Below are positions 32,010-44,444 of a stretch of 64,000 bases of DNA, piece by piece. Numbering within the stretch: the stretch's first letter is position 1; every line of letters begins with the position of its first letter. The DNA comes from Gonapodya prolifera JEL478 (Eukaryota > Monoblepharomycota > Monoblepharidomycetes > Monoblepharidales > Gonapodyaceae): assembly GCA_001574975.1 (NCBI GenBank), contig KQ965782.1:1-64000 (forward strand). The letters are read 5' to 3'. A program made the position numbers and the translations under genes. The notes beneath the pieces are model-generated. The model was not told the DNA's origin. It was given only the letters and a program-made list of their open reading frames with translations, and searched no databases.

Positions 32010-32987
32010 GGTCCATTCGGAACAGTCCTTTGCGAAGACCTGCCAACCGTCACTTCAAAAGTCGGATGACGATTCATTTTCCGCACTTTCATCATCGTCA
32101 CTTATCCTGCAGGAAGGGTATTGCGCTGGATAACTTAACATGTACATTTGCTGAGATGGATTCTGAGTCGTGGTTCACTCCATGAGTCGACGATGACAGT
32201 CAAAATGTATTTGGTATGTAGCTGCTGGGCACGGGGCAGGTCAGAAGTTCAGCATATGTCCACCTATATTTCACTCATCGTTTTACACATTCTCCGTCAC
32301 TCCCAACCCCAAGGTGGTTTTCCGAGTGCCAACGTAATGAGACAATCGGGAGCCTGTGGGTTGATCTAAATCGAATGTTATATGGAGTGCTGGCAAAAGG
32401 TGAAGGTTAATGTGCTTCCGGAATGACGAAGTCCTCGTCTCCATGATTCACAACAGTACTCCCTTCCTCTGCATGGAACTTCCACAAACGGTGCAAAAGC
32501 TATATTTTGCTAAATTTAGTGCTATTTGGAAGCTCCTCTTTCCGGCTTGTTTCCACATCAGCGACACCTGACGTCACGGCTGATCACCCACGAGAAATGG
32601 CGCTTTGTGAATATGTATCTCATAGCAGGAACAATACATCTGAATTCGGCTTTGGCTTCATGAATTCACCCAACATGGAGGCTTGCTCCAATGTGTCCCA
32701 CAATATATTTGCCTCACACGTCCAAGCCCTTCTGCCTCACTCAGCATTTGTCTCCACGTCAGGGTCCCCCACTTCATCCACCAATAAACATTCATCTCTA
32801 TTCACCTCCAGGTATAAAATCTGCACTCACCGAGGAACTGTCGTTGCCACCGTGGTCTGGTTACAGGTCGCATCAGCAGCTACACCAGGAGGAGACTCAC
32901 TCACACCTTCCGAAGCCTCCTCCCCCTCACGATCCTTTGCTGTCCCCCACGTCCTATCTGAATCCGAAACCATTTTGGGCAGTTTCG
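32010..32987. other. Intergenic region, 5' to PSO2 and trehalase
   Basis: The two genes are divergent. A TATAAA lies at 32813-32818, about 170 bp before the trehalase ATG. The last 300 bp are C/T-rich. An in-frame extension of the trehalase frame up to 32691 is probably 5' leader, since it would place the signal peptide internally. Confidence 0.45.
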
Positions 32988-35203
32988 ATGATACACTTTA
33001 CATTTCCTCCCCTCGCCTTATCTTTCGCCGCCCTCTGGGTGACCACTGCGTCCGCGCTCTTCACAAATGGGTCGATCACGGCACCATGCGAGTCGCCGCT
33101 GTACTGCCAAGGTGCAATCCTCGAGGCCATTGAGCTGGCGCAGCCGTTCGTGGATTCCAAGACGTTTGTAGACATGTGAGCCGATGATAGTGATATGTTG
33201 ACCGCAGGCTTCCAAACTCATTCAGCGGTGAAACTCTCCCTTTGACGAAGGCCCACCATTCGCCCGCTATCCGACGTCATATCCGCATTCAACCAGCTCG
33301 AGCTCCCGCTTACCAACAGCAGCGCCCTTCAAAGCTTCCTCTCAACCAACTTTGCTCCCGCTGGTGGAGAACTCGAGGCTGTTCCTCCTTCTCAACTGAC
33401 CACCAATGCCACCTTCCTTACTTCCGTAACCGACACAGTGATTCGAGAATTCACTCAAGCGGTTGTCGGGATATGGCCAGACTTGACGCGGAGGTACAAA
33501 GGCGCTGGAAACTGCACCGAGTGTGAAGACAGCTTCATACCAGTGAACAGGACGTTCGTCGTGGCAGGAGGCAGGTTCAGGGAACCATATTATTGGGACT
33601 CATACTGGATTGTGGAGGGATTGCTCAGGACCGGAGGTGCCTTCATCGAAATCACCAAGAACACTCTGTTGAACTTTTTGGACCTTGTTGAGAGGTTCGG
33701 TTTCGTCCCCAACGGTGCCCGAGTGTACTATCTGGTGGGATCTGCGAATCTCATTTGTAAACAATCTGGTATGCTTACGCGGTCTGCCACACTTGGCCAG
33801 AATCGGTCCCAACCACCGCTGCTATCGCAAATGGTTCGGATCTATGTGGAACGCACGAATGACACGAGCGTTCTCTCTCGCGCAATTCCGCTGCTTATCA
33901 AGGAACATGAGTTTTGGATGACCAACAGGACCGTCAACGTCACAGCTGCTGACGGAAAGTCGTACCTTTTGAACAGGTGGGTGTGTTCTTCAAAATCTGG
34001 GAGGGCCAAAGTTCACGTCCAAACCCAAACTCCGCCTCTCTTCACCTCAGATATAACGTAAACAACAACCAGCCCCGCCCGGAATCCTACCGCGAGGACT
34101 GGATCACCGCAAACAACCGGTCCTTCTACGCCGCTTCTGGCATCATCTACCCTGTGAAAACCCCGCTCAACGAGTCCGAGATGGCAACGCTGTACCGTGA
34201 CCTGGCCAGCGGAGCCGAATCTGGGTGGGACTACGGGACTCGTTGGATTGCTCGCCCTGCCGATGCCGTACGGGACGTATACTTCCCGCTTCGCTCTCTC
34301 AACACGCACAACATCGTCCCCGTGTGCCTGAATTCGATTCTGTACTGGAACGAGGTCACCATTGCCGATTTTCTTGCAGCTACCGGGAACGCGAGTGCGG
34401 CGACTGAGTGGCGCGGACTGGCCAAGAAGAGGAGCGACGCCATGTACGCTTTGATGTGGAACTCAACGGTGTTTTCCTACTTCGACTACAACCTCACGTC
34501 GAAGTCTCAGAGAATTTATGTTCCCAACGACGACGATGACGACGCTCGGGGCACCTGCTCTCGCGATAGAAGCAAAGTGCTCTTCTCCGTCGCCCAATTC
34601 TATCCCTTCTGGACTGGCGCGGCCCCAGCACAACTAAAGGGTAACTCGACTCTCGTTTTGAAAGCGTTCGCTCGGGTGGCTGATCAGCTAAAGAACACCG
34701 TTGGAGGCATCCCTGCCACCAACGTGAGAACTGGGCAGCAATGGGACTCTCCCAATGTGTGGCCACCGCTCATGCACGTGCTTATGCAGGGGCTTCTCAA
34801 TACTCCCCGTAAGAACGGCGGCACGGATGATAAGGCCGTGCGGGACCTCGCGCTGAAATTGGGCCAACGATACGTCGATAGCGCGTTCTGCACGTGGTAT
34901 GCCACTGGCGGATCGACCAGTCTTACACCGAAGCTGCAAGGCCTGGGTGTCGACGCCAAGGGTACGATGTTTGAGAAGTATGATGCCAACAGCACGAATC
35001 ACGCCGGTGGTGGTGGAGAGTACACCGTGGTGGAAGGGTTTGGCTGGACCAACGGTGTTCTGCTTTGGACGGTGGACACGTTTGCCAAGGAGCTGAAGCG
35101 GCCGGACTGTGGCAATATTACGGCGGCGAATGTCCGTCCTGGAAAAAGGAGCTTTGCGGTTAATGTGCATGAGTGGGATGCTCGGTGGATTAAAAAGTTC
35201 TGA
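32988..35203 (+). CDS. Secreted GH37 trehalase
   Basis: ATG 32988 opens a signal peptide (LALSFAALWVTTASA). Exons are about 32988-33175, 33251-33737, 33801-33974 and 34053-35203. Both trehalase signatures are present: VAGGRFREPYYWDSYW and QWDSPNVWPPL. Other family blocks are ESGWDYGTRW, the GGGGEY loop and EGFGWTNGV near the end. The enzyme hydrolyses alpha,alpha-trehalose to two glucose by inversion with Asp and Glu as catalytic acids. Many N-x-S/T sites and the signal peptide indicate a secreted or wall-bound form, unlike cytosolic neutral trehalase, which carries an N-terminal regulatory extension. Length (about 660 residues) is normal. Confidence 0.9.
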
Positions 35204-35632
35204 GGGTTGACGAAACTGATAAATATCTGAATCTGCTTCTTTGTTTATTGGAGTTATGTTATGGAGTGCGAACAACTTCGCTTTTATATGTTCCGGGACA
35301 GACCCAATAAATCCACTTCAGTATTTTCCCGATTTCTGTGAGTTTCATTGTGCCGTGTCGTGCCTCGACGAAGACAGCCCACCTTTTAACTCGACATATG
35401 TGGAGCGAAAGAAGTAGCGCTACAATTCTTGTGACACGAAATCATCCATATTTAGGGTGTTCGAGAACCCTATGTTTTTCCGTGCCGAGCCTCACCTGAA
35501 TTCCTCACCCAAAATGAAGTGAGCATGACCCGGAACAAGAAGGAAAGGTTTTGCTGAGCCTCAGCCGGACCGAAGCAGCAGCACAGCACCCACCACGCTT
35601 CCCATCGCTTCACTGCCGTTCATTGCATTCCG
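35204..35632. other. Intergenic region
   Basis: 3' region of trehalase and 5' region of the RFX gene. No other feature is recognised. Confidence 0.5.
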
Positions 35633-38600
35633 ATGTCGCTCTTCCTCTCGAGCGAAAGCACCGCACCTACGGAACAGTGGCGCTTTGCCGGTGCAGGGCT
35701 GGTTGGCGCCGCAGCTCACAGCTCGCAGAGTTCGGCAAGCACCTCTGGCGCCATCGCGGGCGGTCAGGCGACGGCGCAAGCAAAGAAAGAAGTCAGAGGA
35801 AATGAAACGAGCGAAATGCCAACCCGTCAGGTGTCGCAGCAGTCGCATCACCCCGCAACACGCTCAAGAGTGTTCGCACCAGATAAACATTCTTCCGCAC
35901 ACTCTGTCGCAGCGCATGCAGCGGAACCGCACATTCATTCCGTTCACGGAGACTCGCAATTCGGTGCTGCGTCTCTCCATACCAGCACTTCCAGTCCCCA
36001 CAATGTCTTCTCCTACGCAAATACTACACACTTCCCTTTCGCTTCCACCCATGCGAATCCCGCTCTAAGACCCGGTCCAGCTGAAACAATTGTCGTCGAC
36101 GTAGGCCCTCGCTCTCAAACATCATCATCTTCGCTCTCAGTCTCCTCGACCCTGTCCGAGGGTTTCAACTTCAACCTCTTCGCCAATCAGAATGCCCTCG
36201 TGAACTTCGACTCCTTCTCTGGAGCACTCGGCAACAACACTACTGAAGCGTATATCGTCAATGAAGCCGTGTCGGGCATGGTGACTGCCGCCGACTATCA
36301 GTACGACGGATACACCACCTCGGATCCTGCCTCTGCCCAATTCGGTGGATACCCATTCGAGCAAGCACTTTTGCGGGCAGGATCAGCATTCATGTCCCCA
36401 TTCTTTCAAGCAAACTTTGCGCCGCAGTTTCCACCAGAGTTCCCCGCTCAAGCACTTGCGCCTGGGCCGGTCCCGAAGAGAAGAAGTGAAGGGGTTGAAT
36501 GGTGTGTAATATCATCCATCAGACTTTTCAAGAGCCATGTCCGACTTTTGTCCATGTGAACCCAGGCTTCTTACCCATTTCCAACCCTCTCAAACCAACT
36601 CTATCCCGCGAGATGCCCTCCGCGTCGCGTTCCAATCTGCCCTACCCGACAGGCTCCGCGCAGGGGCCGCAGGTGTGGGGCGGTGTGTCCGGGCGGCGTT
36701 TGGAAGAGGGGTCGAAGTGGGAAAGATTGGGGACAGGTGAGTTGGTATGGCCGCCAAGTTGAGGGGCGGGGACTGGTGGGGCGAAAGACTGGTGGGGGGA
36801 CAAATGACTGAAGAACGCAAAATTGCGCACGTGCTTTAAAGATACGCAGGGGTGCATCTATTTAAAAGCTGGACGCGTGCTTGGAGTGGTTTGGCCTTTG
36901 TGTTTTGTTTCGCTTCATGGGAGTTGTTCGACCTTGCAAAGACTCATCTGTGGTTCGTCTATATCTCCACAGAGTCTTCTACCTCAATTTGGCCGTCAAG
37001 CAGAGCAGTCCTCTCAACGGTGTGGTCGAGATGATCGGACCTGATCCTGCAGTTGGTTCGCTTGAAGGTGGAGGTGGAGGTGACCTTTCGGAGACGGGAG
37101 CTGGAATCTTTGAGGACGGAGACCCAACAAGAATGGAAGTGGATGGGTGAGAAAAGATTGGCAGGAAACGACGACGCTGTTCTCATGTGAAAATGTCTCA
37201 GTTCGTACGGTAGTGATCGTTTCATCCCATATGAGCAGCCTCCTCCCACTCACGTCACCGTGGAAGACGGCACCTCCTCTACCAACACCTTTGTGAAGTG
37301 CGAACCCAACTTATATATGGACCCCACCTTCACACCGGATACCCCTGCAGCCTCAGAAATGCCACCATCCCCGTCCCTCCTGAGCGCATCCACCTCTCTC
37401 ATGTCCCCGATGCCATCAATCGAATCGTTCGTCTACCCCCCGAGTCCCCCTTGCTTCCCCTTCTTCAGCCCCCACGTTCCGAGGTGGTTGCTGCCCCCTC
37501 ACCAAGCGTCCATGTGTTCCCGATCGCTGGCGCACTTAGTGGCGCTGAAGGACAAATGGGAGAGACTCGATGTGGACGGCCTTGTGACAGCTGTGCATGA
37601 ATTTTGGACTGCGGTGAGAGCCGGCAGGATGGATATGTTGGACGGTGAAGCGGCCGTTGTGACTGGTGCGGGCGACGTTGGTGCGGAGTGGGACGCAAAT
37701 GGTCCTACAGCGAGGGGAGTCAGTGAAGGAGAAGTCCTCGTGTTTTCGGTGAGTCGTATTTTCCGGCACGTTTGGTCATTGATGACGATGTGGTGACATT
37801 CTTTTTCTGCCATCAAGTCCATTCTCAACCACTATTTGGAGTCGGCTCTCGTTGATGGTTTCCCGTCTTCTCACAAAGCGGACCTGAACCGTCTTGTCCG
37901 AGTGATAGGAAGCGTGAGAGAAGCGGCAAACCACTCCGCCGGTTCGATTGCAGATTCAGCAGGAAGGATTGGTGAGTATCAGTCATCCGCATCTGGTTAT
38001 GTCTCATCCCTCTCAACAATTTTTTTTTGCGCCTCCCTCCTGCGCCGTAGTTTACGCCGCCGTCAAAGACTCCGTGATTCGCCTTCAACAGCTCCTCACC
38101 TCAACCGTCGAGATGCGGGAGCACATGGCTCGCAGGGGGGCAGCATTCCGGCTCACGAGATGCGTGAAAGAGTGTGAGGAGAGGGCGGTCGGGAAAACAA
38201 GAGATTGTGAGTTGCCAGTCGGTATGTAGCAGTACTGTGAGAATCCAAGTTCCACGTCTTGCAACATCTCAGGGCTCATCGCTATTCGCATTCGCGTTGC
38301 TGATCGGCAACCTCTCGCTGCATGGAACCTATGGCTTCGCCGACTGGTAGAGGAAACTCTTTTCAGCGCACGAATGGCCCCGATTCGCTCACCCGATGGT
38401 TGGTTGGTGACGGAGGGGGAGGGTTACTCTGAGAGGATCAATTTGGGTCGGGGTCGCGAGCAGGTACTGTGGGATGCGCTGAAGGATCTGTTGGTGCCGA
38501 TGCGGGAGGCCTTTGAAATGGTGGAGGCAGCGGGCTGCGCGGGTGAGATGAAGTGAAGCTCCCCCAAATTCAACCCTGTGATTTGTTGTTCAACCAGTGG

Positions 38601-39294
38601 AACTTCGACCTGTGAAGCACTATCTCACATGGCAACTTGATGCTATCTCCTCTGTTGTCTTCCGTGATCTCCGAGCAGCAAGCTTTCCCTTCCGCAGCCC
38701 CTCTTCGGCCTTACAGGTTAATCCACTTTTACTTCGGTTCCTTGTGCAGCGTGGGTACTTTGATCCGGCCGCGGTTGCAGCGGTCCAGACACGGGCTTTG
38801 GGGGGTAGAAGCGAGCCTCTGGAGGTTGAGGATGCGTGGGAGTGCGTAGCGGGCTTGGTGGGGCTCATGGAAGGTCATGACAGATACTATGGATCGATCG
38901 AAACGGGGCTGAACGATGATGGTGGTGAGTTTCCACTCGATTAATTGACGAATAGTCTGAACTTTCCACTTTTGCTAGTGGAGCTCACTGGAATGAAGAG
39001 GTCGCTATCCCTTGCGTTTGGAAAGGCCAAAATTCGAGACGATTATAATGTTCGAAGCATTCCTAAAGATGTGAGGACTTAACCGAGTCGATCACTTCGC
39101 TTTGTACTGACTTTGTATATTATTTCAAGTCTGCCACAGCACAAATCCTTCGTACTGCACGTAAACCTCAATTGCTTGTAATTCCAGCAACGCCTCCGCC
39201 TGGATTACTGCAGTTACAGCTCTCGAGGCAAGCTTTTTCATTTCAGCAGCAAGTCGCAGGGATCCAAGGAATTGGGTTGGGACCAGGTTTGTAG
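35633..39294 (+). CDS. RFX-family winged-helix transcription factor (divergent)
   Basis: ATG 35633 begins a Ser/His/Ala-rich activation-type region. Splicing at 36503|36567 gives VEWLLTHFQPSQTNSIPRDA, then CVRAAFGRGVEVGKIGDR, matching the RFX DNA-binding domain (WLL..Y......PR..LY...FGK.VR..F......+LG.RG). The usual RGxSKYHYYG wing is replaced by RYAGVHLF, so X-box contacts may differ. Downstream come SLAHLVALKDKWERLDVDGL, YLESALVDGFPSSHKADLNR, VKDSVIRLQQLLTSTVEMRE and VKHYLTWQLDAISSVVFRDL, the extended RFX C-terminal regions (boxes B, C, dimerisation). The protein ends GIGLGPGL at TAG 39292-39294. About eight introns. Fungal relatives (Crt1/Sak1 type) control DNA-damage, morphology or cell-cycle genes. 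Confidence 0.7.
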
Positions 39295-39524
39295 AGAAGA
39301 CCGGATATTGTCATTATGATGTTGATGGGGGGGAAAAAAAGTCAAGCTTCCCGCCGTGAATACTGAATTGGGTGGGCTTGGGAAAGTAGCGGCGATAGAA
39401 ATTGCATTTTTATGATATGCGTGCTACATTAGACAAAAGTTTCTACATGTTGAGTGGGGTATTATGGCCGTTCGGTCAAACAAGGTCAAAATATACACCG
39501 AAGATGCAATCCACGTGAGAATGA

Positions 39525-40157
39525 CTAAACCGGCTTGCATTCCTCCGAATGCTGGATTCTCCAATGAGCAAGTTGACAAGCTATGTTGAGGGACGGTTTT
39601 AAGTCCAGGCCAAATAAAAGTCGACATTCAAGGAACCCAAAACGCTTACCAACGCTACAATATCGACGTATTCCTACTTTGGGAGTGGACCCAGTCGACG
39701 ATTTCTTCCCTTTTTTCGTTTTTTCCTGCAGCTTGCCAGCATCCGCGTTCCCAGGAACACGCCGCAGGCATCCTTCACAAGCCCAGACCTTGCCGCGAGC
39801 ACCACAACCGCTACACAAACCTTTACCCCACGATCCTTTGGATTCTTCTCCCTCGATCGCCTTGAGGATTGAGTCGGGAACGTACATCCACGGTAAAGAT
39901 CTCAACGAAGATGCATGTTTACAGTATCGCATCTCGATGTTCAAAATCACTTTCAATTGTGGGTTGGCGACTATTGGATGCAACGACGTACGTGAGCGTA
40001 AGCCAAAGCACCAATAATTAAAAGGCGGACTCTCACTCGCGGGATAGAAGTGATAACGTCGCGCCTCTGCGCGAAGGGCTTCAGAAAAATGATCACGGCA
40101 TGCGGCCGCATCGTTCACCAGAAACATTTCACGGGCAAGTAGAAGGTGCGCATCCAC
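39525..40157 (-). CDS. MYND zinc-finger protein
   Basis: ATG 40157 (MDAHLLLAREMFLVND) leads, with an intron of 66 nt near 39980-40050, to NPQLKVILNIEMRYCKHASS and then a MYND finger: CSGCGARGKVWACEGC (39800s), RRYCSV|ACQLAHWRIQHSEEC after a second intron at about 39574-39640. All eight Cys/His ligands are present, although a Lys/Ser-rich insertion separates the two halves. MYND fingers bind short proline motifs in partner proteins. The product is about 170 residues, short for the family. No enzymatic domain is seen. Confidence 0.65.
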   Translation of the reverse strand: MDAHLLLAREMFLVNDAAACRDHFSEALRAEARRYHFYPASESPPFNYWCFGLRSRTSLHPIVANPQLKVILNIEMRYCKHASSLRSLPWMYVPDSILKAIEGEESKGSWGKGLCSGCGARGKVWACEGCLRRVPGNADAGKLQEKTKKGKKSSTGSTPKVGIRRYCSVGKRFGFLECRLLFGLDLKPSLNIACQLAHWRIQHSEECKPV

Positions 40158-40208
40158 GTTGTGCTAAAAAGTTCTAGGTTTAAGACGTAGCGAGCACGAC
40201 ATTTCATT

Positions 40209-43200
40209 TCAGGTACGAACGCAAGCATCACCCTCTGACTGGGAGAGATAGTTCTTCAAATCTTCGATGGCCATTGCTCTCGTGAACATGCTCCCTACTA
40301 TTTTGCTTTCATCCTTGCTTGGTGGAGCTTGCCCTTCCATTACTGCTGATTTCGTCATCGAAACTTTGCGCTCGTGGATGTTCAAGATACACACGGCACG
40401 CCAGTACTGCGCTTCTAGGTACTCAAGTGTGTACGTGTCAAAAAGCTTGCCAGTTTTATCGGGTGCGTCCTGCATATTTTGCTCAATCCACACCATCATA
40501 CCTGTGAGTTGAGTAACGGCTTCTTCCCATCGATCCAGACGCATAAGTAGCCATACACGAGGCCAGAAAAATACCACTTTACACTGCTCGCCGAGATCAT
40601 CTCGACCGTCTGCACGGTAGATGTCGATACATTGCTGCAATAGTGCCAGTGACACTTCCGGAGATCTGTCTCGTATTGCTACCACAACCTCCACTGCGAT
40701 GCCGTATGGGTCGGTTGGGTTTAACGCCATGTCGTACCGGGCGCACAAAGCACAGAGTAACCTGAGAACAGGATTCTGGAAATCGAATATCCAGAAGAAT
40801 GGCGAAAGTAAGACTTCCGAAAAAAGACGAAGGGCGTCGAGGTATCGGTCTCCTCCTGACCGAATTACAGCTTCTGCATCGTGGAGCGTGAGTTTCAAAT
40901 CGCGCAGGTGAAGCAGCATTCGAGAAGCTGCACGCTTTGGTCGTTGAACTTCGGAGCCGTTCACGACTGCTGCACCACTGTGCGGCAGGTTTCCATTCAC
41001 CATTCCACCAGGCTTGGGACCTCGAGGACCAAATGAAGCATCGTCGATGAATTCCACAAGATCAGAGAGAGTTGGAGCAACACTGCGAAACTTCTCAGCC
41101 CAGTATCCTGACTGAAAGGAAGCTCGAGCAGATGCTTCACGTTCTTTTGACATTCTGCTGGTTCCGTTCGGACTTTTGTTTGACGAATCTGCGGAGGGCT
41201 CTTCGACTGCCCCGCGGAGAAGACTGTCAACAAGCTCATTTATACTGTCAGGACGTTCCGGAGTAGTCATCAGATCAACGGCAACTCTCAAGATATCTGT
41301 GGGGTCGGTTCCAGGTGGGGGAGGTGCCATTGGTGCTACAACAGCACTGCTACCAGCAATGGCAGAACGAGACTGTGAGGTTTGTCCAACATTGAGCTGC
41401 ACTGGGGGAGAACCCCCACCAAGTCGAACTATTGCCTCATGTCCACCACGCTCAAACCGAGCGCCAGAGTCCCAGTTGACCTCCTCGCGACCAGTGGCAC
41501 AATACCGTACCCCACCAACATCCGTAAGAATCTTGACGTGAAGTGCTTTGGAAAACCAAGTCATCGATTCTTGTGTGCGAGCTTCCCCGGGTTCCTGTGA
41601 GGATTCCTTAGAGTAGCCAGCAATTTCTGCGCCGAGTCCTTGTACAGCGTGATGACCAACTCCAGTGCTTGCCGCAACCCTTGTCGCTTTGCGCCAACGC
41701 TCAGCGGCCGCTTCATCTGGCCTTCCATTGACATCCGCATCACCCGACCGTTCCATCCCAGCCAACCCACGCGCAGCTTCGGCATGCCCTGCTGCAGCCG
41801 CACATCGGTACAGCTTGGCAGCTTCCGCTGCAAGAGCAGCCCGCCTTGTACTATCCCCTTCGTCCAAGGCTGCCTCAATGTGGCAACGTGCCAGTACGAC
41901 CAAGGCCGGAACGTGTCCGGCATTGCACGCCCTCGACAGGTGCCGTGCTGCTTCGACGGTATCTCCACGTTCAGTGTGCCACACAAAAAGTTCAAACGCA
42001 GATCTGGGGGTCGCACACATGAGATGGGTAGCAGCAGTTTCTAGTACCGCTCGGGGGAGGTATTCGTGTTGCAGATGAGCCGGAGATAGAGATCCCAGCG
42101 CCAATCTTAGCATACTGGGGAAATGCGCGTACCCCGGCTGTGGCACATCTGGGGATTTTGGAGATTCCTCCGCAACAGAACTGCTTGCGCTGATCCTGCT
42201 AGCACCATCAGCGGCCACCGCAACAGCTCTGGAATAATTCTCCACGGATTCCGTAGCATCTCGTGCCACACCTTCTGTCTCAAATCCTCCCACCTCTCCT
42301 GCCCTGCCGACAACATAGTGGCTCACAGCAAGTTTCGCAAAGTCCTCCACAGGTACCGCCTCTAAAGCGTCCACATCGTCTGAAGCTCCCCGAGTGGCGG
42401 CCTTTGCGGCTTCAATCCAACCACGGGGAGGATCCGCAACTATTCGGGAGGCGAGGTCGGGCCAAAACCTTCGAACATACCGAGCGTGCCAGCGGATAGA
42501 TAGGAGGGGATCCGCAAGGACGCCTTGACCGAGAGCATACATTCGTGCCAATGGGTACATTGCTGGTGAAGCAATGTTTCGAAACGGTGGAAGAGGGGGG
42601 CGTATTTACAGGAGTAGTTCACAAGAAGACGAGTAATCTTGACTCACCATGTACGCAACCTGCCCTCGCTGCCCTATGAAGCCATCCAAACGCTTTCCCG
42701 AGATCAACATCTCCAGCAAAACCTTCGGTGCACCAAACCCCTAACAAGTTCCAGATCCACATCCTCTCCTCTAACGTCGTTGACCTCCCGGGACTCGACC
42801 CTCGCCTCCTCCCCTGACGGGCTTCAGGTGCGAGCTCCTCTTCTTGAGGCACAGGCCATGTCCCAGCCACTTGTTCCAGCGTGCGCCTGGCCTCCTCTCG
42901 GGACTCTGGGCCCATGCCAGGCACTCCACACGCCTGCATGATCAAACTCAGGCAACCTGCAGACTGTGACCCAGCTCTGGCTTGAGCGAGAAGCTGTACA
43001 GCATTGGAAAAGCTGTAGGATGCCCGGAGGGACGAAATGCAATGTATCAGCGCAGTTGGAGGACCACCAGTGTAACCGAGGCTGGCGAGCCCCAACGCGC
43101 ACATCCGGGCTGCTCTGGCAGCATCGCTGGCGTCTGAAGCGGCAAGTTCCGTGGGGTTGCGGCCCTGGATGGCCCTATCGAGGTGAGTGCGGAGGCGGGA

Positions 43201-43678
43201 GAGGGGACCGAACGGGGAACGCGAGGGCGGAGGTATTGTCGACACAGGTGGTGGTGGTGGTGGTGTGGGCGGAGGGTGAGATACGGCAGGAACCAGACGA
43301 GGTGTGGGGGTTGGAAGCGAAGGGGATGTGTTGGAAAAGGTTTGTGACGGCTGAGAGCCTGCTCGAGTCGCCGCCCGCGATAGTGACTTTGCGCTTGCGG
43401 CTGTACCGCGCCCACTCCTCTTCGATGGAGATGGCACTCGCTTGCTGCTGTTGCCCCCGCTATCCTTGTCCGTAGTTGTAGATGATGGGGGCGCGGCAGC
43501 CGTTGGAAGGTGGGGGAGAGGCAGGTCGTAGGGATCAGGTTTGAGTTGGGTCGGTTGAAAGGTGGGAGGCAGGGGCGCGGGGAGGGAGGGAGCTGGAAAG
43601 ACGAAGGGGTTGAATGAATGGGGTTGACACCCTCTTACCGAAGGCACAAACACAACAAAAAGTCGAGGCGTCTGACAT
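40209..43678 (-). CDS. Large Sel1-like/TPR-type repeat protein
   Basis: The probable start is ATG 43678 (MSDASTFCCVCAF), spliced to a Pro/Ser-rich region (APSLPAPLPPTFQP...), then helical repeats: MWIWNLLGVWCTEGFAGDVD, KAFGWLHRAARAGCVHA|MYPLARMYALGQG, YLPRAVLETAATHL, ARHLSRACNAGHVPALVVLA, KLYRCAAAAGHAEAARGLA and AAERWRKATRVAASTGVG. These fit Sel1-like repeats (GxxYxxA...A...A..GN..A), which make scaffold surfaces as in fungal Skt5/Chs4-type regulators and ER quality-control factors. The last 380 residues (SPFFWIFDFQNPVLRLLCAL, EEAVTQLTGMMVWIEQ) are helical and intronless in a 783-residue frame. It is probably cytosolic, and its partners are unknown. Confidence 0.6.
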
Positions 43679-43821
43679 ATAGTGAGACGAGCTTTCGTTT
43701 GGAAAACTCGAAAGACAGCATGGGACAGGTCTTCGGTCCGCGACGTGTGTTCCAGCCAAGGCGGATCCATCACCACGGACGTCTTCTTTCAATCACGACA
43801 TTGCAATCCAGCCCTTATCCA

Positions 43822-44289
43822 TTACACGAAGGTTCTACGACGTAGCGTGTTGTGTAACGCCTCGCGTTTCGTCACTCCGACCACTCCAAATCTTTCTCTT
43901 TCCTGCCTCCTTCCCAGTTCAGTCCACAACCTCATTGAGACGGCATACTCACTTGCGACTCTAACACCTTCCCAAAATCGACTCTCTGCCTCCTTCAGCC
44001 GGGACAAAACCTCGTTTTCTATCGCGGCCTCCAGGGGGTCCCGAGTCCGCTCCCCCGTGGGCGTGTTGGGGGCAGACCTCAGTTGAGACCCGACGACCCC
44101 CGGGGAATCGGCATGGGAGGGCATCGAAGTTGGCCCAGGTCGGTCCACGCTGGCCGCTGGGGATGGCGACCGCGATTCAGAACCAGGAGGTGGTGACGGG
44201 GGAACGGCATGTTCGGGGGGTTGCGGTGCAGGGGAGGAAAAAGATTGCACAGCCGCTGTGGATTGCGGTCGCTTCTTTTTGCGGGCCAT
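43822..44289 (-). CDS. Small hypothetical protein, Ser/Pro-rich with helical end
   Basis: ATG 44289 (MARKKKRPQSTAA) starts with a basic stretch, then a disordered Ser/Pro segment and a helix, AAIENEVLSRLKEAESRFWE. A GTGAGT at about 43954 could end an exon there. Without it the frame runs to a stop at 43822. It might be the 5' exon of the Sel1-repeat gene, but that gene has its own plausible start at 43678. Confidence 0.35.
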   Translation of the reverse strand: MARKKKRPQSTAAVQSFSSPAPQPPEHAVPPSPPPGSESRSPSPAASVDRPGPTSMPSHADSPGVVGSQLRSAPNTPTGERTRDPLEAAIENEVLSRLKEAESRFWEGVRVASEYAVSMRLWTELGRRQERERFGVVGVTKREALHNTLRRRTFV

Positions 44290-44444
44290 TTGGAGGAGGT
44301 CCGTAGGGGTGGGTCAAGATTCGCGAAACTTTCGTTTGGACCAAAGCATGGATGGAAGCATTCCCTCCTATTTTCAATGATAGAAGTCATTCTCAGTTTT
44401 CATATAATCAGTCATTTACCCAACTGGTAGCAGCACAATTTAAA

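Noticed and set aside
32691-32987. Upstream extension of the trehalase frame
   Set aside because: It would place the clear signal peptide at residue 100; the ATG at 32988 fits a secreted enzyme.
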